A DNA stretch of 64,000 bases from Aradus depressus (GCA_963662175.1 OY759216.1:32381087-32445086); one strand, 5' to 3'. Positions 32,578 through 44,963 are shown, counted from the first letter of the stretch. Notes: a model not told the origin generated them from the letters alone. Program-made: numbers and translations.

Positions 32578-33384
32578 ATTTTCTGTTTGTGTTTATGAAC
32601 ACGATAACTTCCGATAGAATGAATATAACGATATTTTATACGGGTGACCGGAACCTCCATAAGGTCGTCACCTATTATTAGAGGGATTAGGGGGGCGATA
32701 TAATAACTACTGGTGTAATATCAGTATTCTCACAATATACATTTTCTGTTTGTGTTTATGAACACGATAACTTCCGATAGAATGAATATAACGATATTTT
32801 ATACGGGTGACCGGAACCTCCACAAGGTCGTCACCTATTATTAGAGGGATTACGGGGGCGACATAATAACTACTGGTGTAATATCAGTATCCTCACAATA
32901 TACATTTTCTCTTTGTCTGTGTGAACACGATAACTTCCGAAAGAATGAATATAACGATATTTTATACGTGTATCCTGAACCCCCATGAGGTCGTCACCTA
33001 TTATTGGGATTAGGGGGGCGATATAATAACTACTGGTGTAATATCAGTATCCTCACAAAATACATTTTCTGTTTGTGTGTGTGAACAAGATAACTTCCGA
33101 TAGAATGAATATAACGATATTTTATACGTGTATCCTGAACCCCCATGAGGTCGTCACCTATTATTGGGATTAGGGGGGCGATGTAATAACTACCGGTGTA
33201 ATATCAGTATCCTCACAAAATATATTTTCTGTTTGTCTGTGTGAACACGATAACTGCCGATAGAATGAATATAACTATATTTTATACGTATATCCAGAAC
33301 CCCCATAAGGTCGTCACCTATTTTTAGAGGATTAGGGGGGCGATGTAATAACTATCGGTATAATGTCAGCTATCCTCACAGAAT
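32578..33384 (+). repeat. Tandem array: five copies of a 160-163-bp unit derived from family C
   Basis: Unit starts (attttct) are at 32578, 32741, 32904, 33064 and 33224, giving periods 163, 163, 160 and 160. Each unit holds cacgataacttccgatag, aatgaatataacgatatttt, aggtcgtcacctattatt and gtaataactactggtgtaat. The first two units share variants such as acgggtgaccggaacctcc, and the later ones acgtgtatcctgaaccccc, so the array grew by stepwise duplication. Confidence 0.92.
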
Positions 33385-34489
33385 CTAGTATGAGGATTCT
33401 GAAGTTTCTATGTAACTCTCAAACGGTCAATTCATTTTGAAGAAAAAGCAAAAAGTTTGTTGGTTATTTTTTGCTGAGAAAGTTTATTGGCGATGTACAA
33501 CGACAACTTTTTTTGAACTATTTTCAAAAAACATTTATTCAAATTAAATAATAAAGAAGCTGTTGAGTGATTAGTGAAACTGTTGGACTTTGAGTTTGTT
33601 GACTTTAAAATGTTCCAACTTTCCTGCATTCATTACAATACAAAACAGGACACTCGCTTTGCATTCTCAAATAATGAATCGTTTTCTAACCACATTCAAA
33701 TTAGTTTCTTTTAATGGTTAATATTATTTTAATTTTTGTAAAAACTTTTGAAGAAATTATTTAAATTTTATTTAAATAAAATTATATACTCCCTTCGCGG
33801 AGTAGATGACTTGAGAAATTAGACCTCAGAGTACAGAGAGCCCACTGTATAATCTATGGTCAAATAAAACTCGGGGTATCCATTTTTAATAGATGTCAGT
33901 TCTCAACTTTTGAATTTATTTATTTTGTAGGTGAAAATATGTGACAAATACTTTCCTCAAACGATATAATTTGTTCTGGTGGCAATAGACACTTTGAAAT
34001 GCCAGAAATTCTCATATTTATCAAATAACATCTCATAGTTTTTATAATATTAAAATAATAATAGAAAAAACAATAAATAACCAGTATTAATAACGAATAA
34101 GAGAATGAATCGAATAATATTTATTTTATTAACTTTTCGCTTACTCTCTTGTGTTATTGGGAGGAAAACACTGGACTAGAAGAAGAGGAAGAGGTGGGAA
34201 TGGTGGGCGCCATTTCACCTAGACCAATTTTATCTATTAAAAATCTATGTATAGATTAAATTCCATTAAATGAATAAAACATTCTGTACTGAATGAAATA
34301 CCTACTTTTTTGTGTTATTATTACATATTAATATTTATATTGGTATGATGATGGGAAGTTTGTCGTGTGGACCTCAAGGGCCACACTTAGTTACAAATGC
34401 CACTTTTCTAGAGTCATAATACACGGCCCAGTAATTTCCTCTGATTTAGGGTGCAGAGAGCCGAAATACAGCATACGAGAACCTGCTTG

Positions 34490-34600
34490 TTTTGTGAAAT
34501 GAGTGCATCGAAAAACGTGAAATTCCGGTGAATCCTCAACATTGAATTGTTCACCGATGACACATGTTGCCCTATACTTGGTGCAAGTAGGGGATGTAAT
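34490..34600 (-). repeat. Family C fragment
   Basis: cgtgaaattccggtgaatcc, caacattgaattgttcaccg. This is the 5'-end region of family C, reverse-oriented and diverged. Confidence 0.55.
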
Positions 34601-35751
34601 ACCATTTGTACTGCCAAAGAGTGTCATATTATCAAAGTCTCCCAGATTTAGCAATCCAGGCTGACCTTACGACGAGAGGTGGAGCACTGCAGGCCTGAGA
34701 ATGTTGGGGACACATCTTCACTTTCCCAATACCATCCAAGGTCGATAAACATTTTTCGTTAGGATAACTGAACCTCGTTTCCTCTCTTCACTCTCAAAAA
34801 GAGGTTAACGAAATTCCTCAGGCTGCTGTTTGGGAACCTTACTATCAACCAAGGTCATAAACAGAGATTTTTTTTCGATTGAAGTTCACATTACATTCTA
34901 TTTATAATTAAAATACACAATATATGTGTTAACAGAGGTGACAATTTGAAGCGAGTTTGGTCGTTGAAACAGTTCCCATTTTTTCTGGCTCCAATACTTT
35001 TTCAGCTGTTCCAGAGAGTCAAGCTGTCTACCTTTTTCACAAAGATGGAGGTACTTTATTCCCGTTGTTTCGTTTGAATATGTGACTCACATCGTTGATG
35101 TCTTTACCGAATGTAGATTTTTCCCCTTTTTTCCTCATTTCAGATATGTGTTCTTTGACCCATTCTTAAAATTTACATCCTGACTGACCTGTATATACTG
35201 AACTTCACGATTCGTATTCAAACTCCTTCTATTTTCTATTTTTATTTTATCTTTAGTTTAATTTATATGTTGATTAATCATATTGATAATCGCGTTTTGA
35301 AACATTCTTTTTTAAAAGTGTTCCCTATTTGTTCAGAGACGCGTCCATAATAGGGTAAACTTAACCTTTTTTCCTCGTTGTTGAAATTATTCTGTTTACC
35401 CTCAAATTATTTCTTCCGACATTATAAAAGTTAGACTTAATCAAATTCTTAGACAATATAAAAGTTAACAAACAAATTCGTTGTTTTTATTTATTTATTA
35501 CTTTTTCACTATATATCGACACAGATCGTAAAAATGTATTCGGACATTACATTTCCTTCGTAACCAGCAATTCATTTAAAATACATTCGTCTAACGGTAA
35601 ATTCGACTAAATTAGAGCCTTGAACGTTGGGAATTTAACCAAACCTTGGCAAATATCATCAATTCGGATTTTACTCCCAACACATACTCCTTTATATGTA
35701 TATCGGAACACTTTTTTTTTTCCACAGTTTGCAAAATAAAAATGTTATTAT

Positions 35752-35800
35752 TTTATGCTAGCTGGCTTTCGAGGTTGCCCTCATCATCAGGCAGTCTACA
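35752..35800 (-). other. Hammerhead-like motif (second copy)
   Basis: Minus strand: gactgcctgatgatgagg, GCAA loop, cctcgaaagccagctagc. It is the same block as at 7403-7445 with the loop changed from GAAA to GCAA (both GNRA) and one change in the following palindrome (GCCGGC to GCCAGC). Confidence 0.35.
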
Positions 35801-36319
35801 AAAAAAACCACAATTTATTAAAAAAAGCTACTCATTGGAACATTGGCTACACGCGACAAAATGAATAAATATAAATCAACAAATAATTCAAATAATTTTC
35901 TTCAGTCATTTTCTCATAATATTGGTACATCATTGAGGTTATCCGTCGTGCCTCCTTGAGATGATCTAGATCAGCTGGTCGCCAGTTCGTCTCTTTACTT
36001 CTGTTGTAAGATGAGCCAACCAAGTTAAGTGGTCCCAGTCGTTCCTAGCATTCCACCTCTGTCTAACAAGCGCTCGTTAGGTAACACCAACCGGACACAT
36101 CCTACCAGAGTTAACGCACTCTTCTTGTAACATCTGTTGATTCCACACAATCATTCCCCTGCACCAAATGTCATCTCCAAGTATCATAATTTCATATTGA
36201 CAGCATTCCTTCACCTGATCATCATGTATTCACCTTTCTAAATGAACGACAGTTGCATGAATCATTGCTTCTTATTCACTTCTTCTGCTAATAATTATTT
36301 GTTTACATTCTCAATTTTG

Positions 36320-36490
36320 TACTGGTACGGAAGAAATTAAGTAATCGGCGAAAAATCGATGTTGAGTTTTTGCACTAATTTCATATTTTTCGACCCCCTG
36401 CTTGTGAAGTCTACACCAACCGATTTTCAGCCAAATCGGCAAAAAAGGAAGGGAAGTTTTAAGAGGTGGCATAACTTCAAAAACCCTCAT
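36320..36490 (+). repeat. Family C fragment, 5' end
   Basis: aagtaatcggcgaaaaatcg, atgttgagtttttgcac, gaccccctgcttgtg, accgattttcagccaaatcg. Confidence 0.6.
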
Positions 36491-36503
36491 TGGAATTAAA
36501 ATT

Positions 36504-36719
36504 TTAGTTATTATGACTCATGCCAGAGCTTTTACCTACGAGATAATATCGCCTAGTGTGGGAGTTCTAAATTTTCGTACCTAGGTTTATTCACTAAGGA
36601 TAGGGGTCTTTAACGAGTTCCTGACACAGTACAGGCTCGGGAACATCGCTTAAAGTCCTATCCGAAGAACGGCATGTTCAACGTATTTCCACCTCTGACA
36701 TTGAGCTACCGGCGCCCTC
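36504..36719 (-). mobile_element. tRNA-derived SINE, internally deleted
   Basis: Tail ttagttattatgactcatg and end gagctaccggcgccctc are both present, but the middle is shortened, including loss of the B-box region. Confidence 0.8.
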
Positions 36720-37504
36720 TTAGAAATTGCATTTGTGGATACAGAACTTGAATGTTCCACTTTTTCTAGCCTAATTTAGAGGGAGAGCGAAAACAATAAT
36801 TCGAGTGGGGGAAGTATATTGTCGGTAATTCCTGATGACTAGTTAGTCCATTCGGAAAAAGTTTGGAATAATAGACGTCAAAAGACTTTTCGATCGGTCA
36901 TTCATTTCATGTCTTCCTTTTTTTTATTTTTTGGGTTGAGAGGGAGACGCTACTCTTTGAATGAGCAACATAGACAAAAGACATACTTGAAGTGTATAAA
37001 AGTCCCGGTAGGAGGTGCTAATGGTTACAAGAGCAGACGTAGAGAGAAGTGAAAACAGGCGTGTGGTCCTGTCCTAAACGGGACCACGTCCTTGACATTA
37101 GGGCTGCTCATCTCACCGCATCCGTTGCGTCACACCGGATTCCTACCTGGACTGGTTTCGCAGGCACTTCTTCAGTTTCGCGGTCACCCTGGCATTTAGC
37201 CCATCCCTTGTCACATGATCCAATTTATCCATCTTCACAAGTTCACTTTTTTTTGTGTGTTTGTGTGTGTGTGATATTCCTCGATAAATACTACCCGATT
37301 TGTGGTACATAATTCACACATATGTTCCTGGGACGTTATGGAGTACTGCAGATCGCATTTACTGTAGTTACTTGTAGTCTGCTTCAATTACTTCTTGAAG
37401 CAAAATGGGCTTCCACAAATGGGAAAATTATTTGCATTTTTTAAAGGTTTACATTACGAAAAAACAGTTAAAAGGGAGTGGGAGAGGATTTTGTTATTAT
37501 AAGG
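36720..37504. other. Unannotated stretch
   Basis: Includes a GT-rich microsatellite at about 37248-37273 and a small perfect hairpin gtggtcc...ggaccac at about 37063-37087. The 87-codon plus frame (37049-37312) shows no domain. Confidence 0.35.
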
Positions 37505-37763
37505 TCTTACGAGGTCATATCGCCTACTAATAGTGCACTCTTTCGTCGCTCTGGTTGAAATGAGCCCGACTTTGCTGTGGAAGTCTTAATTAAGCCTACC
37601 CAGGTTTATTGACCTAGGGTAGGGTCTTTAACGACTCGGGACTATCGCTTGACGTTCCAACCGAAGGACGGCATGCTCAAGTTTTTTTCTTCTCCCAGAT
37701 AATGAAAACCTAACAGCCTCGGCTCAGTAAGCAAGAGCGCTACCTATGAGCTACTTTCGCCCT
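37505..37763 (-). mobile_element. tRNA-derived SINE
   Basis: cttacgaggtcatatcgcc to gagctactttcgccctc. Diverged, with the B-box region lost. It is followed directly by another copy in the same orientation. Confidence 0.8.
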
Positions 37764-37770
37764 CTCTATG

Positions 37771-38003
37771 TTAGTTATTATGACTCATAAACCGGGCTTT
37801 CACAACGAGGTCATATCGCCTACTACCAGAGCGCTCTTTCGTCACTCTGGTGGACATGAGCCCGACTCTACTGTGGGAGTCCTTAATTTTGCCTACCCTA
37901 AATTTTTATTCACCTAGAGCAGGGGTCTTTAACGAGTAGTTTCGAACCCACGACCTTGAGTTCAGAAGGCAAGCACGCATACCACTGAGCTACCGGCGCC
38001 CTC
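37771..38003 (-). mobile_element. tRNA-derived SINE, internally deleted
   Basis: Tail ttagttattatgactc and complete head (gtttcgaacccacgacc, gagctaccggcgccctc), but the middle from the gtacctgac block to the gcctcggtc block is deleted. It inserted next to the end of the preceding copy. ctctctat at 37762-37769 and 38003-38010 may be its TSD. Confidence 0.8.
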
Positions 38004-38487
38004 TCTCTATATTATTGACAAGAACAGAATGTTTCTTACAGTGTGGACATGTTGCCACTTGTACCATTCACATTCAGAACCTCTTGTGGACTGGTGCTAC
38101 TTTGATCTTTTGGGGCTTCAAATAGAATAAACATGAAACATTTTTTCTCACGACATCCACATGAAGGAAGAACTAGTCGAGTGTTGACATTTGTTCCAGT
38201 GTTTACAAACCTTTAAATCTATTGTAATGTAAACAGAAGATCACCATGGCAACCAGCGAAAATACGAAGTTTAAATAGAGAAACAAATCAAATAAATATT
38301 AACTTTTAGGACCAATACATCAATAGTAAATTCAGTAAATTCTTTTAGTAATCACATTAAAATTCAATTTAATTTTTTTAAATATTTATTTATCATTAAA
38401 ATAATTATAATTAACTTAATAATTTTTATTTATTACACTAAAAGAGCTATCGCAAGGGTAGTGTAATATTATATTCATATAAAAAGG
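38004..38487. other. Unannotated AT-rich stretch
   Basis: No gene or repeat recognised. Confidence 0.3.
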
Positions 38488-38762
38488 AGAGGGCGCCAAG
38501 CTCATTGGTAGTATGAGCTAAAGCGGGCTCGATACTCGGCCGAGACCCTTAGGTTTTCTATCTGGGAGACGAAAAAGCCTTGAGCACGCCGTCCTTCAGA
38601 TGGGACTTTAGGCGATAGTCCTGAGCCTTTACTGTGTCAGATACTCGTTAAAAATCCCTACTCTAGGTGAATATACCAGGGTAGACGATATTTAGGTCTC
38701 CCATTGTCGTTGTGTTTCTACTAGTCGGGCTGGTAGAAGGCAATATGACCTAGTAGTTAAGT
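38488..38762 (+). mobile_element. tRNA-derived SINE, diverged
   Basis: Head gagggcgccaagctcattgg, B box decayed (gggctcgatactcgg), body recognisable as far as atatgacctagtagttaag. Confidence 0.8.
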
Positions 38763-38784
38763 GTAATGTTTTATGTTACACAAC

Positions 38785-38840
38785 ATTAAGGGAAAAGAGT
38801 AATGTTCTTATAGTAAGGGAAAAGAGTAATGTTCTTTGTG
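38785..38840 (+). repeat. Short tandem duplication, unit about 27 bp
   Basis: aagggaaaagagtaatgttc occurs twice in a row within this segment. Confidence 0.7.
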
Positions 38841-39518
38841 CCTGAAAAGTGCGAAACTGAGGGCAGGTGGCACGAAGGTTCATATTACGAACTAAAGCCA
38901 CAGAGATTTGAGTTTTAACGGGTGAAATCAATTTGTTTAACCTATCTCTCATGTTGTCAACTCAATGGGCTGTTGAGTTCAAATCCCATCTAACCACATC
39001 AAATTACACTATCACATGTTTCCAATCCATGGCAAAGGTTCTACATCTTCTGTGCCACAAAAATAAAAATATATATGTGATACTGCCTTCTTATACCATT
39101 CACTTTTGACGTGAAAACGTCTACTCGCTCGTTAAGCACAGTGATAGCCGGTCAAACTTTCTTGTGTTACAAAATACCGTCAGATTTCAATCTATAATAA
39201 CTACGAGACTAATAATGCGATAACAACGGTTGAGGTCTCAATGGATAGAGCATGTCTGCACGTGTTTGTTGTGCAGTGTTTGTTTTGCCTGTGACGTTAT
39301 CGGGCTAGTGTAGGCGCCGGCGGATGATTGTTGCGAATTAGCGTTGTGTACAATTAGAAATTAATGTAGCTTGATAACGCGTTTAGATATGACATTGATA
39401 CGGATGTCGTTGTAAAGAGCTTGAGGAGTACTACTAGAATTCATAGTAAAACAATAAAAATATTCGCCGAAATATCTGTAAAAATCGGTATTAAATTGAA
39501 AATTGCAAAAAAATTAAA

Positions 39519-39672
39519 GATGTCGTCTCATATGAATCGTAAATATGCGCGGAATTATAGAAAACGAAAATCAGAGGAAAGCTCGCATCAAAAGGAATTT
39601 AAAAAACCTAAAAAGTCTAGTGCCGAGCAAATGCAAGAGCTACGGCAGCATCGAAAAGAAAATGGAAAATGA
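39519..39672 (+). CDS. Short Lys/Arg-rich open frame, unknown
   Basis: From the internal ATG at 39519 it encodes about 50 residues (MSSHMNRKYARNYRKRKS, then PKKSSAEQMQELRQHRKENG) before a TGA at 39670-39672. The strongly basic composition resembles the N-terminus of some transposon proteins, but I cannot name a family and there is no downstream domain. The stretch upstream (39220-39420) is GC-richer than the flanks. It may be a truncated mobile-element ORF or chance. Confidence 0.2.
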
Positions 39673-39724
39673 TTTTATCCCTACTTTTTCCCTGAAAATC
39701 TACGGCGTGGACCTTGACTACGCC

Positions 39725-39960
39725 TTAATGTTATTTTTTGAGATCACTCTCCCTTCCTCACCCCCCCTCTCATATTCATTTCAAACAAGCATTACTGGAT
39801 ATATGAAAGAAATGTGTTGGCAGTTTTCTTTGTTATATTGTACAGTGAAATTCTGGGTGAATGACTTTCTTATACGCAGTAATGCCAGTATAATATTGAA
39901 TTTGAGAGAGGGGAGGCGGAAGTGTTGTAAAACGTGGTTGGTTTAAAAAAAGTCCTGTTA
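39725..39960. repeat. Family B/F repeat, palindromic F part
   Basis: tcactctcccttcctcac, ctctcatattcatttcaaac, attactggatatatgaaag. Then in inverted order cttatacgcagtaatgccag, gaatttgagagaggggagg, tggttggtttaaaaaaagtc, ctgttatggccacattt. Both halves of the imperfect palindrome are present. Confidence 0.75.
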
Positions 39961-40171
39961 TGGCCACATTTCACATATTTTATTTTTTCTTTATTTCTAA
40001 ATATGTTTATCACATATTTTAGTATTATAAAGCTACCAATAATACAACCATATTTTAAAATGGTTTGAGCTATTTCCGGTGGAAGTTTGGGCCGCTTTGA
40101 TTATATTGATCCTATCTCTACTCTGAGGGTAGTTAGTTACATTAAATAAGGAACAATTTTTACAACAGTAC

Positions 40172-41219
<1,048 letters not shown>

Positions 41220-41231
41220 TTATGTATTTTT
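41220..41231. repeat. TSD (right) of R1-like LINE
   Basis: ttatgtattttt, matching 40172-40183. Confidence 0.75.
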
Positions 41232-41259
41232 ACTACAATTTTTACCTACTTTAGGCCAA

Positions 41260-41640
41260 ATTTTCGACATGTAACCATTATCGCGTAAATGATGCAAACA
41301 TCTAAAAAAATTGGTTTCCAGAAGTCATTTTGAGATGATTTAGGAATGTATCTCGCAGACAGAGCGGTATTCGAGAAAGTGTATTTACAATAAAATGTGC
41401 CTTTTAGTATTCTTTACAACTTTCATTTAAAGAGATTTTGTATCTTCTATCGTGTATCTTGTAAAATATACTTAGGTTCCGAAGTAAAATGGATTAAATT
41501 CTCGTCTGATAAATCAGATTGAAGTTAGCACATATGATAGCTTAATTTCAAATTTAAAATTCATTGCTAGAATCGTTTCTCAGTTGGAGCGCTCACAAAG
41601 TTCGATTCACTAGAGATGTATTCAGGGAACGTTGAAATGT
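41260..41640 (-). repeat. Family B/F repeat, B part, reverse
   Basis: aatgtgccttttagtattc, tctttacaactttcatttaaag, tacttaggttccgaagtaaa, gttagcacatatgatag, cagttggagcgctcacaaag. Parallel to 3440-3790. Confidence 0.75.
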
Positions 41641-41679
41641 TCATTTCCTTTTTTGGACTTTTTTGGAATAAGGTGTTCG

Positions 41680-41745
41680 GAAAACATAAAATTCCGTTCA
41701 AAACTCAACATCGAATTTCTGACGATTATATAACTTTTGACCGAG
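41680..41745 (-). repeat. Family C fragment, 5' end
   Basis: ggaaaacataaaattccg, aaaactcaacatcgaatttc, gattatataactttt. Confidence 0.6.
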
Positions 41746-42124
41746 TTAGATTATCTGAGGCTTCGAAAACCTAACTAAATTATTTTCAATCTCGTCTCTC
41801 TTAATCGAAGGTCATTCCAGTCAGTTGATATTTAGAATTATGAGCATCAAAAAAACTCGTTCTCATAAACGCACACAATTTCTTTTTATAAATGAAATAT
41901 TATGGAATGGATCAAATATATCTCAAGGTGATGATTGATAACGACCGTTGTTCTCTTATTCAATAAGTCCTCTGCTCAGATTTCTACCAGTCAGCAGTGT
42001 CTGATTTACCAAGTTAGAGATACCTAGGCAAGATTTGATGGGGCTTACTCTTAAGCCCCTTAGGGCGACATGGTTGTAAAGACTCCATTAATAACAAAAA
42101 GTACAAATAATATTAACAAAAGAA

Positions 42125-42360
42125 GTGGTCGGTGAATCACCGGCAAAGTACTCTCCCAGTAAGTTTTCGCTCTCCCCCCAAAACCAATCGACCGTTAAAA
42201 ATCAATATTTGGCTTACTTTGTGGCTACGAATCCTCTTACTAAATTGTGTGTGTAGATATATTCATTACATCGGCAGTTATTAAGGTTTTTGTCCGATTT
42301 AGCTGAAGATCAGAGGTATCGTCCTTATGGGGTTCTGGATTCACGTATAAAGTTGGGAGT
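42125..42360 (-). repeat. Family C repeat, reverse
   Basis: ccggcaaagtactctccc, gttttcgctctccccccaaa, ccaatcgaccgttaaaaatc, cattacatcggcagttatta. It begins at the family's distal end (gattcaccggc). A SINE follows immediately. Confidence 0.7.
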
Positions 42361-42369
42361 TATGTGATA

Positions 42370-42640
42370 TAGGTTAGGTTAGGTTTTATGACTCAAGCCC
42401 GGGCTTTAACTACTAACTGGTCATAACGCCTATTACCAGAGCGCTCTTTCGTCACTATGGGAGTCCTAAATTTTGCTTACCCTAAATTTCTATTCACTTA
42501 GGGCAGGGGTCTTTAACGAGTACCTGAGATCGTACAGGCTCAGGACCATCGCTTAACGTTCTATCCGAAGGACGGCGTGCTTAAGTTTATTTTACCTCCC
42601 AGATAAAATAAACTAAGGGTCTCGGTCGAGTAACGACCTT
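42370..42640 (-). mobile_element. tRNA-derived SINE, head truncated
   Basis: Tail aggttaggttaggttttatg, full body, ending in a damaged head (ctcggtcgagtaacgacc). Confidence 0.85.
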
Positions 42641-42654
42641 GTGGAATATATATA

Positions 42655-43615
42655 ATATGTATAGCGGAAGTTGTATAATCGGTCATAAGTTTTCAGTTTT
42701 TAATGAAATTTAATCTTTTCCGACCTCCTGATTTCTGTGTGCTGTGAACACGATAACTCCCAGGAAAATGGATGTATTGACACGAAATTGTACATGTATA
42801 ATCAGAACCTCCTAAGATTGACACCTATTAGGTTTAGGTTTAGGTTTTATGACTCATGCCCGGGTTTTAACTACGAGGTCATATCGCCTACTACCAGAGC
42901 GCTCTTTCGTCACTCTGGTGGACATGAGCCCGACTCTACTGTGGGAGTCCTAAATTTTGCCTACCCTAAATTTTTATTCATCTAGGGTAGGGGTCTTTAA
43001 CGAGTACCTGACATCGTACAGGCTCGGGACCATCGCTTAACGTCCCATCCGAAGGACGGCGTGCTTAAGTTTATTTTACCTCCCAGATAAAATAAACTAA
43101 GGGCCTCGGTCGACACCTATTGATTTTCAGACAAATAGGCCGAAGGGACGGGAGGTATTAGGAGAGAAACAACACAAAAACGTTAATAACTGTCGTTGTA
43201 ATGAATGTATTGAGATGAAATTTCGAATGTAAATGCAAAGCCCTACATGGACGATATCTATAAATTTTCAGCGGAATCAGCAGAAAGGGAGAGGACTGAC
43301 CGGGGGGCTCAACTCAAAATTCAAAATAACCGTTGATTTAATGAACATATCGTCATGAAATTTTATATTTGAATTCAGAACCCTTTAAGGATGGCACTTA
43401 TTACTTTTTCGCGAAATCGGTCGAAGGAAGGGGGGGACCAGAGAAGGGGGCTCCCTAAAAACTGCCGATGTAATGAATGTATCGACACTTACTTTAGTTT
43501 AAGGATTTAGAAGATACTATATACCTAAGTCAAATATTGAGTTTTAGCCCAAACGGTCGATTGGCTTTGGAGGGAGAGCGAAAACGTAATTGATTAACTA
43601 TTGCTGTGGAAGCAG
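42655..43615 (+). repeat. Family C repeat, nearly full length, split by a SINE
   Basis: Starts gtatagcggaagttgtataatc in pieces (gcggaagttgtataatcgg, gttttcagtttttaatg), is interrupted at 42829, resumes at 43112 and continues with three internal units, each with aatgaatgta or aatgaacata, a cgacacg-like block and aaggacgaca or aaggatggca. The distal end is ggctttggagggagagcg, aaaacgtaattgattaac. Without the SINE it is about 680 bp. Confidence 0.8.
42830..43111 (-). mobile_element. tRNA-derived SINE, 5'-truncated, inserted in family C with 10-bp TSD
   Basis: Tail of aggttt units, full body, ending at gcctcggtc just before the tRNA head. gacacctatt is duplicated at 42820-42829 and 43112-43121 and is itself the conserved family C phrase, so the pre-insertion site is known. 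Confidence 0.93.
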
Positions 43616-43626
43616 ACAGCCGTTGA

Positions 43627-43905
43627 TTCAACGACGAGTCTGTCCTATTACGTGGAGTTGACAGAGCGATACTTGCAGAATTGAGAGCTCATGTAACGAC
43701 CACCATTAACATTTCATGAAATGTGACTGATAGGTCAAATGTAGGAATGTATGAAGCTACTGATGATCTATTGAGCTGGGTGCAGCAACAGGCAGATACG
43801 GAGAACTGTTTCCATATTGCCAGGAAATTAGTAAAAGAATTAATAATGAATCGGACCATCTGCAAAAAATCGTATAGCATACAAAGTATATCAACGTTTA
43901 CTTGA
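43627..43905 (+). pseudogene. Possible decayed coding segment, unknown
   Basis: In one frame the sequence reads NDESVLLRGVDRAILAELRA, a few residues, a TGA stop, then VTDRSNVGMYEATDDLLSWV, then QQQADTENCFHIARKLVKEL. The two halves are in the same frame across a single stop and have more protein-like composition than the surroundings. I do not recognise a family. It starts just after the end of a family C copy and could be a fragment of an unknown mobile element or a chance frame. Confidence 0.2.
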
Positions 43906-43939
43906 AATATTTTTGATTAATTCATAATGATAAGCGGTA

Positions 43940-43998
43940 TCTTGTAAAATGGTCGGCCATCTTGTAAAATGGTCGGCCATCTTGTAAAATGGTCGGCT
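43940..43998 (+). repeat. 20-bp tandem repeat, three copies
   Basis: tggtcggccatcttgtaaaa occurs in three consecutive near-identical copies. Confidence 0.92.
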
Positions 43999-44074
43999 TC
44001 CACTGCTAGCAAAATACGGGGTTCTCTGGGGTATTTCTCTTTTACTTTTTTTTTTATGAATTTTAATTTTACAT

Positions 44075-44302
44075 TGTGTTTCTTAAACTTCTCTGGGATG
44101 TTGAAATGTTGATTTTTTAATTTTTTTCCGACAGTTCTTCCGGATGTGTTTTCTTTTTTTCTTTTAGACAATATTTCGGGACACTTACACGAACTTATGA
44201 ACGAACGTTCATAGTGACCAGAAGAAGGGATGTATAAGTGTCCCGAAATATTGTCTAAAGGGGAAAAAGAAAACACCTCTGGAAGAAATGCCGGAAAAAA
44301 AT
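44075..44302. mobile_element. Fold-back element, same family as 45897-46127
   Basis: Left arm about 44121-44190 (tttttccgacagttcttccgg, in part, tagacaatatttcgggacac) and right arm about 44230-44302 (gtgtcccgaaatattgtcta, ccggaaaaaa) are inverted repeats around a spacer that contains ccagaagaaggga. On the left it also has tttcttaaacttctctggg, the complement of the tail seen at 46103-46127. Arms are less perfect than in the other copy. Confidence 0.8.
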
Positions 44303-44640
44303 TTTAAAATCAACTTTTTAACATTGTTCAATTATTTTATTTTTATTCACTCCTACTTTCATTTTTTATTATTATTTTGTGTATATTTATTATTTTGTAT
44401 ATATTTATTATTTTGTATATATTTATTATTTTGTATACATTTATTATTTTGTGTCTATTTATTATTTCGTATATATTTTATTTAATTATTATTGTACTTG
44501 TTTTCCTTTCTTATTGTAGTTACTCAGTCATCAGATTTACTTATGGTTTCTTGAGGCCGATTGTAAATATGCAAATAAATTATCATAAAAATACAAATAC
44601 AATATACATATATATACCAATCTGTGAGGAGATATTTAAA
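44300..44640. repeat. AT-rich degenerate tandem (tatttattattttgta)n
   Basis: Between about 44377 and 44475 the unit tatttattattttgta repeats about six times with small changes. It creates a hydrophobic Ile/Tyr-rich false ORF. Confidence 0.8.
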
Positions 44641-44645
44641 TATAG

Positions 44646-44963
44646 TTAGGTTAGGTTTTATGACTCATGCCCGGGCTTTAACTACAAGGTCATATCGCCT
44701 ACTACCAGAGCGCTCTTTCGTCACTCTGGTGGACATGAGCCCGACTCTACTGTGGGAGTCCTAAATTTTGCCTACCCTAAATTTTTATTCACCTAGGGGT
44801 CTTTAACGAGTACCTGACATCGCACAGGCTCGGGACCATCGCTTAACGTCCCATCCGAAGGACAGCGTGATTAAGTTTATTTTACCTCCCAGATAAAATA
44901 AACTAAGGGCCTCGGTCGGGTTACGAATCCACGTTCTTGAGTTCAGAAGTCAAGCACGCATAC
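44646..44963 (-). mobile_element. tRNA-derived SINE, truncated within the head, 11-bp TSD
   Basis: Tail ttaggttaggttttatg, full body, B-box region gggttacgaatcc, ending in caagcacgcatac. tttaaatatag is duplicated at 44635-44645 and 44964-44974. Confidence 0.93.

Larger units (their letters stand above)
33385..36319. other. Long AT-rich stretch with few features
   Basis: Apart from a family C fragment near 34490-34600 and the hammerhead-like block near 35752-35800, nothing is identified. The 65-codon minus frame at 33432-33629 and the 72-codon plus frame at 35646-35864 carry no domain. The segment 35930-36180 is more GC-balanced and apparently unique. Confidence 0.35.

Noticed and set aside
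32578..33384. Long terminal repeats of a retrovirus-like element
   Set aside because: Direct repeats are contiguous with no gag-pol between them and no primer-binding site, so this is a tandem array.
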